DNA of 64,000 nt from Guyanagaster necrorhizus (GCF_019112545.1 NW_025064893.1:606185-670184), one strand, 5' to 3'; counted from the stretch's first letter, positions 35,675-49,330 are shown. Numbers and translations: made by a program. The notes: generated by a model from the letters alone, not told the origin.

Positions 35675-36679
35675 ATGTCTGAGCTTAATCTTGGCTCCAG
35701 CCCTGCAACCCTCACTGATCTCCCCAATGAATTGGTCTTCATCATTCTTGACAAGCTAGATAATAAAGAGCTCATTTCAGTTGTCTTACCATATCTCTCG
35801 GGCCATGGATCCTAGTCACCCCACCAGAATCAGTGCATCTGAATCAACTCTAGTCACTTGCTTGCATTTATTATTCCACCTCAAGCTGGATTCTCTTTCA
35901 TTTGGAGCTCCTGACAGATGTGACCTTCCATTTTCCTTCTTCAAGGTTATCTGCCTTTGGCTCATGACAAATCTGCCCATTGAGAAAGTGGACTGCATGT
36001 TCTCATTGATTTTTGCAGAGCAGATAACATGTTATTTTTTAATGCATCCAAAGCTGAGTCAAATCACTCTCAATTTATCATCTGGATCCAGTTCTATGGA
36101 GTAGATTTTGAATATGCAAAAGAGGCCATTGATGAGATGAGAAAGCAAAGAAACCATGCTTCTTTGGAGAATCTTCTTAAGCATGGCACCACTCTATGGC
36201 ATGATTAACCATCTCTCCAGGATTTTGTCACTGATGAGAGACCTCATTATAGAGGAAGACAGTAGCACATTTGATGGATCATCTCTCAAAATGTTTAGAA
36301 TGGTTATCCTGTGTGATGCCAATGTTCTATTTTGTCATTTGTTTAGAGACTGGATCATTGCATCTCTGAATACCTGCTGCATCACCATCTTACAGTTAGA
36401 TGATATGGATATCAGAACTTTTCTACTCCAGATCCAAATGGGCTTGCTGAATTGGCTGCTCATTCATTGCTCTCATCTCCTGCAATCCAATCTCATTAAC
36501 TTTTTGTCTTGATATGCATGTATCACTTGGCTGGAGGTCTACATTCTAGATCCTGCTAGAAATATGGCTTTCTTCTCTGAGTCTCTTTCTTATCTTACTT
36601 ATATCAGCAGTCTATTACATTTTTTGTTTGCTGGACTGGCAGTGTCCAGTGTCATGATGGGAATCACAGATGTTACTGT
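35675..36679 (+). pseudogene. F-box protein pseudogene at the edge of the CpG-free block
   Basis: The ATG at 35675 opens a normal F-box start: LTDLPNELVFIILDKLDNKE, the helix set that binds Skp1 in SCF ubiquitin ligases. After about 45 codons the frame breaks at a stop near 35,814. Further pieces of a leucine-rich, F-box-like tail continue in changing frames: LDSLSFGAPDRCDLPF, KVICLWLMTNLPIEKVD, FAEQIT and LSQITLNLSSGSSSM up to about 36,100, then VDFEYAKEAIDEM and shorter fragments to about 36,670. The first part still contains CpG and the rest has none, so the decay follows the neighbouring transposons. The right end is approximate, where a TGTAAGG repeat begins. Confidence 0.65.
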
Positions 36680-36774
36680 TGTAAGGCTAGCAAACTCTCT
36701 GGATAGAGAAATATGCTTTTGCATCTGCAAGATCTTTTATAAATTCAAGAGAAAATCCATCTGCTCAGAATAGA
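36680..36774 (+). repeat. Left part of a TGTAAGGCTAGC repeat, split by element B
   Basis: This piece and 52,981-53,160 are two parts of one repeat copy separated by element B. The same sequence (TGTAARGCTAGCAAACTCTC, later CAGATCTGACAGAATCTGC) recurs at 57,931 inside element C. The recurrence shows a mobile or LTR-like repeat; the family was not identified. Confidence 0.6.
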
Positions 36775-37233
36775 TATTATGATTTTTCTATTTTCTTTTT
36801 GATCTAACCTCTATTTGTGCTTAGTCAGAGTGCCTACACCAGTGCTTAGGATCATGGGACAGGCTTAGTCATCACAACAAGCTCAGTCCATCATTGTCCT
36901 TTGATGCAATGATGATGCTTGATGATGTACAGCAGTCTTTTTGTGGACAGTAACAATGCTCAAGGACAAAGAGCACAACAACTTGGACAGATACAATAAG
37001 TAGTAGTATTAAAATCTCAATGGATGATTAGTATATAAGTAGGCTAGCTCTTGCTGTATATCCTCAGCTTTGAGCTAAAGTTTATTCTATACCTCTTCAC
37101 TCTCAAGCTGATCTTGCAAGGCCTTGAAGCATTTGGTCAATGGACACATATAGTGAACTCTGACATGACTGTATGAATACAATACAGCATCAGTTTATCA
37201 TGTGTTCTGATCATGTGTGACTTGGATCTAACA
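36775..37233 (+). repeat. 5' LTR of element B
   Basis: 459 bp, the same length as the 3' copy at 52,522-52,980. The differences I see are nearly all C/T or G/A. The start base pair TG is changed to TA. Confidence 0.9.
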
Positions 37234-37291
37234 ATTAGCTCAAAGCTTTTGCTTCTCTTTCCTTATGCACAACAAGTGTGAAGGAAACTGA

Positions 37292-40290
37292 ATGCCACCT
37301 TCTCAGACTACAACTCTTGATCTCACAGATGACTTCTTTAGGCTTTTAGCTGCAATCATTGGAACCCTTCTAGGGCTTCTCACTATTGTTCAACTTTATC
37401 AAGAATACCAATTAGTAACTGCTTGATAGTCAGGCACTATCAAGCATTTTAGCAGATATAACAAATATTATACAATGTCATCTCTGACCTTCTCTTCCAT
37501 GACATTTCTTCCTCTGCCCAAGTCTCCTTTCAGCCTCAGGTTGAAACCATATCAGAAATCCAGCCTAGCAGCTCAGATATGCAGGATGATCAAGAAGAAG
37601 AAAAACATGCCTATCTTAAAGAACAACTAGCTGAAATAGTAATGCTTGCCTTGCAGGCTTTAGAAACTTATGGATCCTGCTGGGGTTCTTTTTAGTCCTG
37701 AACCATGAGGATGAGGATCTCCCTGATGACTTCTTCAATGACAAGCTGTTCTCTGATCCTTCCACTGCCCCATGAGAACCTGAGATTGAAGATCATACTT
37801 GGAACTCCCTTGATGCTCCTTGGGTGGCTTCAAGATTCTAGAGTGTATTGTCAAACTCAGGCCATAACTCTCTCTATGCTATACCAGCCAGAAGCTCCAT
37901 CTTATTGGTCCACACCAACTATGGTAGTCATAGGGCCATTGACCTCTAGTCTAATGATGAAGACCCATCAGAGCAATGGAATGAAAGGCTCATGACCTGA
38001 ATCAACTCAAGTGGAGGGCTTTGCACTCAGCTCAGTCTGAGAGGAAGTCCATGAAATCACAGTACAGAAGAACCATCCAACAATCACTATACCACTGCCA
38101 CTTGAACAGAGTGGGTCAGTGCAGAAGCAGAAGAATGAGCCAGAGATGCCACCAAAGAAGTGGCTGACTGAGCTTTTACTGAGTATGAAGAAAAAAAATA
38201 TAACCAGCAGTGGCACCAACAGCAGCACCAGTTGAAGACCACTATCTGAGGATCTAGTTCTCTATTCTGGTATGGCCAAGAAACTCTGGACTCTTCCTTT
38301 ACAGAGTCTAGCACAACTAAAGAAACAGATCTCTGAGCATGGTCCACAGAAGCCATCACCCTCAGTAAGGCTGCCCAATGCACCACATATTCCTCTCATC
38401 CTGAAACTTCAAGCATTGCCAATACAGATATCATTCCCTCTCATTCTGAATCTGTACTCAACACCTATGGGCTTTGAGTCTCCCTCAATGCTCACATCTC
38501 TGACCACAGCCTCTAGAGGTTTCTGAAAGAAAGAGTTGCAGCACTCTTTCTTAACCTCTAATATTACTGAAACTTCTGCCTCTATCACTGAAAGCTGGAG
38601 GAGCAGAGAGTGCATGGCAGCCATTAAGAAGACATTGAGATTAGCACTGGCTGACCTCTTGGGCAGTCTTCTCCTTGGACTGATGATAATGAGGCTAGGC
38701 CAAGTGCAAGAAATAATGATCAGCTTGCCAGTAACCATCAAAGCTCCTGCCCCATCTATTTATGACCAGCCCAAGAGCTCTCTCACCAAGGACAGCAAGG
38801 ATAAGGGAGATGACAAGGCTGAGGATGAAGAGAGCAACAAGAATGCTTTTCTTAAATGGAGAAAATTCATGAAATATGCAAAGGAGGAGACAGATGATAA
38901 GGCTCTGGAAGAAGCAATACAGCAGAACAGAGAAAAAGAGTTTTTGGAACTATATCAGGAGAGCATGACATTCCTATAGCAAGATGCCAAATAGTTAGTA
39001 TTAGACATGGGAAGGAAGTATATTTATGAAGATGATATGGAATAGTGAGATATTTTATAATATTCTGTCACTAAACATGCTATTTTAACTTATAAAAGGA
39101 GGCATCCAAAAGACCAACTCAGAGGACTCTTAGTATATCAGTCCAAATACAACATCCAACTGATGCTGTAAACCCCTTCAGTAACTCCAAAACATGCTAT
39201 TTACATAGCACCATCCATTTGAACCACCAGTAGCTGGTATTCATACTCTACTTCCTCAGTCTGAACATTGGCAACTCAGCTTGCTTGATCCTGACTCCAG
39301 CCAACAACAAGGCTCACCAGATTCCAAAACCCTTGGACTAACAGGAGAAGCTGACTTCTGAAGAGACAACTGTCTTCTGATAAGGCTGAAGGAAGTTAAA
39401 AGTCCTGCTCTTTCAAGAGCACATCCAATAATATTGATTGATTTTTGATAGACTGCAAGCAATACTTTGAGGTCTATATTGCCTATCTTGAGACCAACAT
39501 GAATAAAGTTGTCTTTGCCTTCTCTTACCTTGAGGATAAAGCTAAAACATGATGGATTCTCATTTTTCTCAACTTTTATTCTATGACCAAACAGCACTAC
39601 TGACTGATGTCCTGGCTGGTCTTTAAGCAAATGCTCAATGACAAGTTTATTGACTCTGCCATACAAGATGGGTGATAAGCTGGCTATAGAATACTTTGAT
39701 GAACTTGAATGATTCACCAAGCTGGCTGAAATCAGAGATGACATAGCTGATAACAGACAAATAGTAGAAGCATTCAAATGAGGAGTCCCACTATTCTATA
39801 TCAAGATAGTTTTGGATATTGGAATAAACATCCCAAAAGGCTATGATGCATGAAAGGAATGAATCATCAAGATATACAAAGAAAGGCAGTGACAAAAGAT
39901 GGAGCAGTCTAATTTGCAGGAGTACCATAAACTAAACTAGCTGCCAAACTTAAAATCCAGTAATCAGACTGGCACCACTAGACTAAGTGCTTCATCAACC
40001 AGCACCTCCTCCTATGAAACCCAAAAGACTGAGACAGGAATGACATATATAGGAAGTGAGAAGCTGATGAATATAGACTGGCTGAAGAAAGAAGGGAAAT
40101 GTTTTAATTATGGACAGAAAGGGCATTTGTTGTGGGATTGTCCAAAGAAGAAGCAAACCTGTGAAGACATATGAGTGCAAATTGCCAAACTACAGAAGGA
40201 GAAAGAAGAGCTCAGCAAGGACATGAAGGTGAAAGAGGTAAAAGATGGGGCTAACCAGAGAATGATTCTACTGGATTGGCTAAAGAACTA
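37292..40290 (+). pseudogene. gag region of element B
   Basis: The region opens at the ATG at 37,292 with a short N-terminus carrying a hydrophobic helix (LLAAIIGTLLGLLTIVQL), as in element A. Further pieces in several frames include a capsid-like segment at about 39,650-39,780 and the nucleocapsid knuckle near 40,100, CFNYGQKGHLLWDC, where the second Cys of the CCHC motif is Tyr through a G-to-A change. Multiple stops make it non-functional. Confidence 0.75.
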
Positions 40291-40739
40291 AACAGTGTGT
40301 CAGCAATAGCTGTGGGACAGACTAATAGCACTTTTGTAGGAATGACTATGTCTAACTTATATATGCATTTGAATATACTCTGAACTTCAACTACTATATA
40401 CACTAAGAAATTGCCAACTCCAAAAACTCAAACACCTATAAGCTGAACAGAGAGAGAGACCCCTGTTAAATGGCTCAAGCCATTTGAAACTGAATGGATT
40501 TGGTGAGCCATTAAGGATGCTGCAACTGAAGAAGCAGCAAAGGCAGTACTCAAAAATTGAGTATATAAGATCCAGGCTGAAGAAGTAATAGATGAAATGA
40601 TTGAAGGAATGCAGAAGATGAAGCAATATTGAGCTCTAGAATGGCTTGATGAACTCTGAGGACCTCAGAGATATGTGCAATGAATCAAGACTCTGGAACA
40701 GGATCTAACCACAAAGGCTCAAATCAAAACTCTTACCAA

Positions 40740-41756
40740 CTAAACCAGTCATGCAGTAATAGCTCTGATCAACAGTGGATGCATTAGAAGTTCTATTAAT
40801 TGAGCTTTCATCAACAAGCACAAACTTTCTACTAGAGCAATGATAGCTTCTATCCCAGTGTATAATGCAGATGATACTAAGAACTAAGTCAGCTTGATCA
40901 CTGAGTTTATTGAGCTATAACTAGCTATTGGTAACCACTCTAAAAGAATTGATTTGGCTATAACTGAGTTGGGCACAAAAGAAATATTCCTAGGACATGA
41001 CTGATTAATATATCACAACTTACTGGTCAACTGAAAGACCAGATAAATCACATTCATGAGATGTCACTGTTGAAAGATCTCCTTTGGGTTACCTAATAAG
41101 GATCCTGAGGATTGGTAGAATGAGGAGATGGAGAGACAATCCTCACTGTAGATCTGGAGAAGGCAATCCATATCTAGATCATATATCATGCCAATGATCT
41201 AGCAGCTAGAGCCAATGCAGAAAAAGAAGAGAAGTCTTTTGAAGAGATAGTATCTGAATGGGTCTGAGATTACTGAGATCTGTTTAGCAAAGAAAGCTTT
41301 GATGAGCTGCCAAAACCAAAGCCATGGGATCATGGGATTGAGCTAATCCTGAATGCCAATGCCAATTTGGATTGCAAAACATACCTATTAGAAAACCTTG
41401 AACAATAAGAACTTGACAAGTTCTTGGATAAAAACCTTTCCAGTGGATGCATCAGACCTTTGAAATTCCTGATGGCCTCCCCATTCTTCTTCATCAAAAA
41501 GAAGGATGGCAAGCTCTGATCAGTATAAGATTATCAGAAGCTAAATAAAATAATGATCAAGAATTATTACTCACTTCCTTTAATCTCTGAACTGAACTGA
41601 TGAACAAGTTGCAAGGGGCAAGTACTACACTAAATTAGACATCAGATGGGAGTATAATAATGTGAGGATCAAGGAAGGCAATGAGTGAAAGGCAGTCTTC
41701 TGAATGATTTGGAGACTATTTAAACTCATGGTGATGTTCTTTGGGTTAACAAACTC
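40740..41756 (+). pseudogene. protease and 5' half of reverse transcriptase, element B
   Basis: A retropepsin-like segment around 40,760-41,080 keeps the order of element A (LINSGCIRSSIN, IPVYNADDTKN, FLGHD). It is followed by the RT N-terminus ([26 protein letters not shown]) up to FFGLTNSP at 41,756, where element A is inserted. The active-site Asp of DSG reads Asn (NSG), a G-to-A change. Many TGA and TAG codons interrupt the frame. Confidence 0.75.
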
Positions 41757-41761
41757 ACCAG
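41757..41761 (+). repeat. Left target site duplication of element A
   Basis: ACCAG before the 5' LTR is repeated exactly at 50,087-50,091 after the 3' LTR. Removing one copy plus element A restores the RT motif LTNSPATFQWM of element B. Confidence 0.95.
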
Positions 41762-42287
41762 TGTTACGATTTTTCCTATTTTTTCCTGATTTTCTTCTCT
41801 TTCTCCTTGGAAATGACCCCTATCTCTGCTTAGTCAGGGTGCTTAGGCCAGTGCTTAAGACTGTGGGAATGCTTAGCTCAGCACCCAAGTCAGTCACTCT
41901 CCTATCGTGATGCTATGTGCTGTGAAGAAAGAGACAATGTCCTATTTGTCCTTCAACTGTGGCGCAGCAGTAACAGCACAACAGCAAGACAATAACTTTT
42001 GTGGAGAGCCTGGCAACAGCAGGGGTAACAGCTCTACAGCAGACAATATCTTTTGTGAATGGATATTAATAGCCAGATAATGGAACAGTATTTAAGTAGC
42101 TTAGTTCTCACTGTAATACTCTAGTCTTGAACTAAAGTTTTACTTCACCATCTTATCTCGAGCGAACTGCAATGCCTTGACAACACAATGCTAGTCACAC
42201 ACAAGTGGACTCTGATAGTATAATCCAAAGTGTGAGGTTCTGTCAGTTTATCATATGTCTCTAGTCACGTGGAATTTAGGCTTAACA
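41762..42287 (+). repeat. 5' LTR of element A
   Basis: 526 bp, begins TGTTACG and ends TTAACA. I count roughly 20 differences from the 3' copy, nearly all transitions, so identity is about 96 percent. Confidence 0.95.
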
Positions 42288-42343
42288 ATTAGTTCAAGAC
42301 TTCTTGCTTCCCTTTCTCAGGCCCAACAGTGCTGAGAAACCAA

Positions 42344-45300
42344 ATGCCCCCTGCTCTAAATCCATCTGATCCAAACTTTACTTATGAGTTCTTCGAACTC
42401 TTGGCTTCTATCATTGGAACCTTGATCAGTTTGTTGGTGATCATACAGCTGTGCTATAAATGCCAATCCATTACCGCCTGGGCCATTCGACACTACTAAG
42501 AATTTCAATGCATTTGCACAATTCTCTGAAATGTCACACCAGACCTCCCCCTCCATAACATCCCTACCTCTGTCTGAAACTCCATCCAACACTCTGAAGA
42601 AACAGAAGACGAGCCTGGGCACTTGACTGAAGAATGTTCTAGGGAGAAGGAGCAGTGGCAGCAACACGAATATCCCCCAAGACTGCCATCGGCAATCATC
42701 TGAGACCCTGGAAACCCTTAGGCTACAGGGTTTCGATGAACCCAACCTGACACCCCCATCCTCTCCTCCGAGTGCAGCATCACTGCATCAAGAACTACTG
42801 TCGCCCAGTCTGGAATTGGGTGCTAGGCCTGAGACTTCTTGGATGCCGTTCGGATGGCTTCAAGGACCAGAAGTACTGACAGGCATCAATCCCGAAATGC
42901 CTCATCAACAAGAAGTAGCAGAAGGAGAACAAGAGTCAGTAGTCCTGACCCCTTCTTTGATGACACCAACAGGGACGAGGTCCAATACTGGCAAGCAGCA
43001 TCAAGAGCTGCCAGTAGACTGAAACAAGGAAGAGCCCCATGCCTATCAAGGCATGGTCCAGTGGTACCAAACCCAATATGGCCAACCCCTCAGTCTCTCA
43101 CCTAGTACCTCAATACCACAGTTGGCACTCCTGACACTCCATTCAGAGAACTGGCCACTCCCACCAGTGAACCTGATCCCTGGGCAAGGCCAGCTGCTAG
43201 AGTCGTCTGAGCCAATGACTACTACCACAGAGAGCCAACACTCTTCGATGACAACTGCCCGTTATCATATGGGACAGACACCGTCGCCGAAACTGACGAT
43301 ATTCCCATCTGGAGAAATAGGATACCACCAGAGTTTGGGACAATCAGAGGTGACAATGAACATATTGATCCCACTGGGGACCTCAAAAGGGTCCTTGACA
43401 GGCCAATTGCCGATCTCTTCCTTCACCTCTGGTTCTATAGAAACTTCCGCCAGTATTGCAGAGCAGTGGTGCCATCAGCAGAAGGAGAGGAAGAGCAGCC
43501 CAACTGGGAGCCTTCTCCTCAATCCGGTCCTGACGACGCTGAGTCAAGTACTCAGCCCTGACCTATGAACCTTCGACCAGCAAGACAGTTTCCTTCTCAA
43601 GGGGACCACCGACAAGGGGGTTGAAGGGGATGATGAGGCCAAGAAGGAGGACCAAGAGGGCTGAGCAGTGGACCCCATCCTTGAATGGGGGAGTATCGTT
43701 AGTACAATAATACACCAAGAACAAGAGAAGAAGTGGCAAAAATGAGAGGTGTGGGAAGAGGAGTTTATTCGGCTATACCAAGAACAGGTAGCTGAATTAT
43801 GGAGGGATGATCTCTGGCTATGGTCACCCCTGAGACAAAGGTATACCACCACCGATCCTGTTGAATGGGAAGAAATTATACAGTATGCCACAACTGAGTG
43901 TGTGATTTTTAATTTCAATCAGCACTTCTTACATTATCAGATGATGGTGATGCTGCCATACTGGCCAAGATTTGGCAAGAGAGAGGCACTAAAGCCTTGG
44001 ATGCCAAGTGTAATGCTGGCTAAGTCAACTGGATAGACTATGCCATCAATTCAATTGGCAAATATGGCCACATCAAGATACTCACTTGCCACATTGGCCA
44101 TCCATAGCATGGCATCTCAGCTAACTCGATCTTATGGACAGCCGAGGACCTATCACCTAAACCCCTGGACTGGCAGAGAAAGCTGATTACTGGAGGGACA
44201 ACCGCTGCCAGATGAAGCTGAAGAAAGCAGATCAGTCCCGACTGATGTCAAGAAGGATGACCCTGAAGCAATGGTACAAGGGTGGACAATCAAAGATAGG
44301 CAGATCATATGAAAGGAAGGACTGCTGATGCCAAGAAGCCCCATCGCTGATGATGGGTCCTTACATTCCTTTCTGGGGCCCCTGATGGATTGGGCTGGTC
44401 TCCCTAGAGGGGAATCCTTGAATCTGATGTTGCCTCTCAATCTGAAGGTGCATATACTAAACATCAGACCAATGCTTGGATGGAAACCCCTTCCTTTTAA
44501 AAGGGCTTCAGATGATATTGACTGCTTTCTCATAGACTGCGACTAATATTTCCAGGTCTTTGCCTTGTACTTCCTTCACGATATGTACAAGGTCAACTAT
44601 GCCACCACCTACTTTGAAGACAAGGCAAAGGTGTGGTGAGTACTACTGGCCTCCAACTTCTGGTCGACTACTCGACAACATCACCGATACTCCTCTTGGG
44701 CAGTACTGAAGCAGATGATCCATGACAAGTTCACGGACCCTGCTGTATGAGAAGTCCACAGGTCGAAGATGAAAGAATACAAGATGGACAACAAAGTAGC
44801 GCCCAACTACTTTGATGAATTGGAGTGGCTCAGGAAGCTGACCGGAATTCAGGACGACATCGCCGACTCAGGGCGAATGGTTGAGTATATGAAGCAGAGA
44901 CTCCCGCCTCATTATCTGAAGATAATTTCAGATCTCGGCCATAATGTCTCAGTCAGCTACGATGATTGGAAGGCATGGATCATACTAATATGGCAGGAAT
45001 GACAACGACAGAAGGCAGAAGCAGCAAACCTGTGGGACCAACACAGGTACCAGGGACAGGGCTTGAAGCCCTCCACCTCCCACATGACCACATCCATCAG
45101 GCCCAGTGGCTCAGCCCCAACTTCCCAGAACAATGGAAAGCAAACTGGTAAGGGCCCAAGTACCAGAACGGGTAAGCAGATCGATGTGGATCACCTCAAG
45201 AAGGAGGGGAAGTGCTTCAATTGTGGCCGACCAGGCCACATGGCATGGAACTGCCTGGAAAAAAAGAATAAATGCATGTGGAAGGACATTAGGGTACAGA

Positions 45301-45377
45301 TTGCAGAACTAATGAAGGAAGCGCAGGACCTTGGGGATGATGAACCTGAGAAGGTAAAAGGTGAGGCCGAGCAGTGA
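42344..45377 (+). pseudogene. gag region of element A
   Basis: Starts MPPALNPSDPNF at 42,344. A hydrophobic helix follows (ELLASIIGTLISLLVIIQL, residues about 16-36), unusual for a Ty3 Gag and shared with element B. A Pro/Ser/Glu-rich middle (42,800-43,700) and the capsid-like core (about 44,560-45,000: VAPNYFDELEWLRKLTGI, RLPPHYLKIISDLG) come next. The nucleocapsid knuckle CFNCGRPGHMAWNC near 45,211 is intact. Several TGA and TAG stops break the frame. Confidence 0.8.
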
Positions 45378-45889
45378 GTGATTCTGCTGACTCAGCCAAG
45401 AAAACAAGTAACAGATCACAATCTGCTGGACAGACTGACATTTTACCTTCTGTAGTATTATCACCTATGTCTAAATTATGCATGCATTCAAACATACCTG
45501 ACCTTGTTACTCAGAAACCAGAATCGCCTAAGGAATCGACTCCTACAACTCAAGCACCGATGAAGGGCTGAAGAGGGGCAGAGAGCCCCAAAGGGGCAGT
45601 GAACCCCACAATGTGGCTCAAACCATTTGACACCGAATGGACTTGGCGAGCCATTAAAGATGCCAAGAACAAAGAAGCAGCAAAAGCTGTACTCAAAAAC
45701 TGAGTACACAAGTCCCGAGTCGAGGAAGTAATCGACAATATAGTCACTAGAATGCAAGTTGCAGAACAGTGCCATGCCTTGGAATAGCTCGATGAATTAT
45801 GTGGATCATGAAAGTTCATTCGATGGTCTAAGTCTTCAGGACAAGACCTGATAACCCGAGTACAGATCGAGACATTGACATCTTGATCT

Positions 45890-48800
45890 ACATATGCTGT
45901 CACCACCCTGATTGACAGTGGCTGCATGGGAAGTTCCATTAATCAAGCTTTCATCAACAAGCATCAACTGCTTACCCGAGCAACCATTGCACCGATTCCC
46001 ATCTATAATGCAGATGGAACCAAAAATCAAGCAGGATCAATCACTGAATATGTAGAGCTCAGGCTCACTATCGGCAATCATTCCAAACAAATAGACCTCG
46101 CCGTAACCAATCTGGGCACCAGGGAAGTATTCCTCGGTCATGATTGGTTAATCAGACACAATCCATTAATCAATTGGAAGACAGGATGCATCATTTTCAC
46201 TCGATGCCACTGCTGCAAAATTCCATTTGAGTTACTGGATGAGGACCCTGAAGATCAATGGGATGAAGAAATGAAAGATGGTGAAATAATCCTCACTGTT
46301 AACCTACAAAGGGCTATTGACATATGAGCAATACACTATGCCAATGACCTAGCAGCCAAAGCTAATGCTGGAAAAGAGAAGAAAACGTTTGAGGAAATGG
46401 TTCCCATATGGGCCCATGATTATCAGGATTTATTTGAAAAAGAGAGTTTCGATGAACTACCTGATGCAAAACCCTGGGACCATGCCATCGAATTAATCCC
46501 TAATGCAAACAGTAACCTGGATTGCAAGTGTTATCCACTTAGCAATAACGAACAACAGGAACTGGACAAGTTTTTAGAAGAGAACTTATCCAGCAGAAGG
46601 ATCCGACCATCAAAATCACCGATGGCATCACTGTTCTTCTTTGTCAAAAAGAAGGATGAAAAGCTCCAACCAGTACAGGATTATCGGAAGTTAAATGAAA
46701 TAACAATCAAGAATTGTTACCCACTTCCCTTGATCGCAGAACTAATGGACAAACTCCAGGGAGCCAAATACTACACTAAACTGGATGTCTGATGGGGATA
46801 CAACAATGTATGCATCAAAGAAGGTGATGAATGGAAGGCTGCTTTTTGAACTAACTGAGGTTTGTTCGAACCAACGGTTATGTTCTTTAGACTCACCAAT
46901 TCACCAGCCATATTCCAGTGGATGATGAATGATATCTTCAAAGATCTCATCGCCACTGGAAAGGTCACAATCTATCTGGATGACATCCTCATCATGACAA
47001 AGACCAAGGAGAAACACTGACAAATAGTATGGCAAGTGCTATCACGAATGAGGAAACACCGACTTTTCCTCAAAGCCAAGAAGTGCAAATTTGAAGTACT
47101 CGAAACAGAGTATCTCGGAGTCATTATCAGCGAAGGAAACATTCAGATGGATCCCATCAAGATTGCAGGAGTAACTGAATAGCCAGAACCAACGAAGAAA
47201 AAGGAACTACAATCCTTTTTAGAATTTACCAACTTCTATCACTGATTCATCAGGGACTACAGCAAAATCATCCAACCAATGACACAATTAACCAGAAATT
47301 CCTCATAGGCTTGGGGAATTCCCCAACAGGAAGCGTTTAACAACCTTAAATGCTGGTTAGCTGAAGATGTGATTCTGGCCATACTGAGTCAGGATGGAAA
47401 GTTCTGGGTGGAAGCAGACTCCAGTGAAGGTGCAATTGGAGCTGTGCTCTCACAAGAACAGGATGACAAATGGTGATCTGTTGCCTTTATGTCAAAAGTG
47501 CTCACAGTAATGGAGTGCAACTATGAGATCTACAATAAAGAGCTCCTCGCTATAATGCTTGCCCTTGCTGAATGGCAGCATTATCTCATTGGAGCAGTCC
47601 AGACGTTCAAAATCTGGACAGATCACCAGAACCTCCGATATTTCCGACAACTCCAAAAGCTCAATCGCAGACAAGCTAGATGGGTTATGGAATTATCAGA
47701 ATATGATTATACACTACATCACAAAGCTGGAGTAGCAAACAAGAAGGCTGATTTTCTCAGCCACAGGGTGGATCATAACCAAGGGGGAGACGACAACAAG
47801 GAGGTCGTATTATTATAGCTGGAACACTTCTGGGCAATGATTATGTCTATGGAAGAAGAGATGCATGAATGCATTAAGAGCACCACATGGGATCCCCATA
47901 AATGGGATCAAAGAATTGCTCCATCACTCAATCATGAGCGGGGGCTGAAAAAAGAAGGGAGATTAATCCGATATGATGAACGGATCTATATCCTAAGGGA
48001 TCAAAAGCTTTGTGGTGATATCATCACCACATGCCACAATCATGCAACTGCCAGACACCCCGGAATTGCAAAAACAAAGGAGCTTGTACTGAGGGAATAT
48101 TGGTGGCCCAAAATAGACTATGATATCACCTGATATGTCAAAGCTTGTGAAACTTGTCAAAGGGGCAAGTCTTCAACCCAACAATGAGCAGCACCACTCT
48201 ACCCAAATAAGGTCCCTTCATCACCATGGACTCACATTTCAGTAGATATGATAACTGGACTGCCCGAAAGTCATGGCTATAATGCAATCATTATCATAGT
48301 CGATTGCTTCTCGAAAGTGATCATTCCGATCGCCTGCTCAATAGAACTAACATCCGAGGGATGGGCAAAAATACTATGGGATGAGGTCTATGCAAAGTAT
48401 GGCATGCCTCAAGTAGTCATTTCAGACAGAGAACCACAATTTGTCTCCAAATTCTTGGACGATTTGTACTGACTCCTCAACATCAAAAAGAATGCTTCTA
48501 CAGCATATCACTCACAGACAGATGGCCAAATGGAACAGGCCAATCAGGAAATAGAAAAGTACTTGCGACTTTTCATCAGTTATCGACAGGATGACTGGAC
48601 AGAATGGCTGGTGCTTGCAGCATTCCAACATAATAACAGAATTCACTCAGCCACAGGCAAGACACTATTCTATGTGAATTACGGATGGAACCCACCAGTT
48701 GCGCAAACTGGCCATGTTCACACAACAACACCAGTGTCGACAGACTTCATGAAGACAATGACAAAGATCCATGAAGAAACAAAGATGGCCCTTGAAAAAG

Positions 48801-49330
48801 CTGCTTCAACAATGAAGAAGCAGTATGATAAACATTGCTGTCCAGCACACCAGTATTCAACAAATGACAGGGTCTGGTTGGATACTACAAATCTGCACCT
48901 ACCAAGGCCGAAACGGAAACTGGCTGATAAACAAACAGGATCCTTCAAAATTCTCTGAAAAATTGGGAACTCAGCTTATAAGTTGCAGCTCCCAGCAACT
49001 TGGAAAATTCATAATGTTTTTAATGAAACATTGTTGACACCATACATGGCATCAGCCTTTCCAAACCAAGAACGACCACCTCCACCACCAGCTGAACTCA
49101 TCGACGATGAAGAACACTATGAAATCGATGAGGTGCTTAACCACAAAATCTGACGAGTTAAAGCACAAGGCGGAGGCATGAAAACAACCATTGACTACCT
49201 AGTCAGCTAGAAAGGATATGGGCTAGAGTCAAACCAATGGGTCAATGAAAAATACATGAATGTGGAAGAGGCGATTCGGGACTATGAACACCAAATCAAC
49301 AAAGTGGATATGAAGGACATTATGATCAGC
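45890..49330 (+). pseudogene. pol of element A: PR, RT, RNase H, IN, chromodomain
   Basis: Order seen: protease DSG (about 45,911) with YNADGT and FLGHDWL; RT from about 46,460 with VKKKDEKLQPVQDYRKLN, LTNSPAIFQWMMND and YLDDILIMTK (46,974-47,005); RNase H from about 47,400 (EADSSEGAIGAVLSQEQ, IYNKELLAIM); integrase from about 47,980 with HNHATARHPGIAK and the CETCQ Cys pair, then VDMITGLPES, ISDREPQF and the Glu region in TAYHSQTDGQMEQANQE; chromodomain at about 49,110-49,290 (YEIDEVLNHKI, KGYGLESNQWV). Most in-frame stops are TGA where relatives have Arg (for example DV*WGYNN, FYH*FIRDYSK, DLY*LLNI). The enzyme motifs survive, the reading frame does not. Confidence 0.92.
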
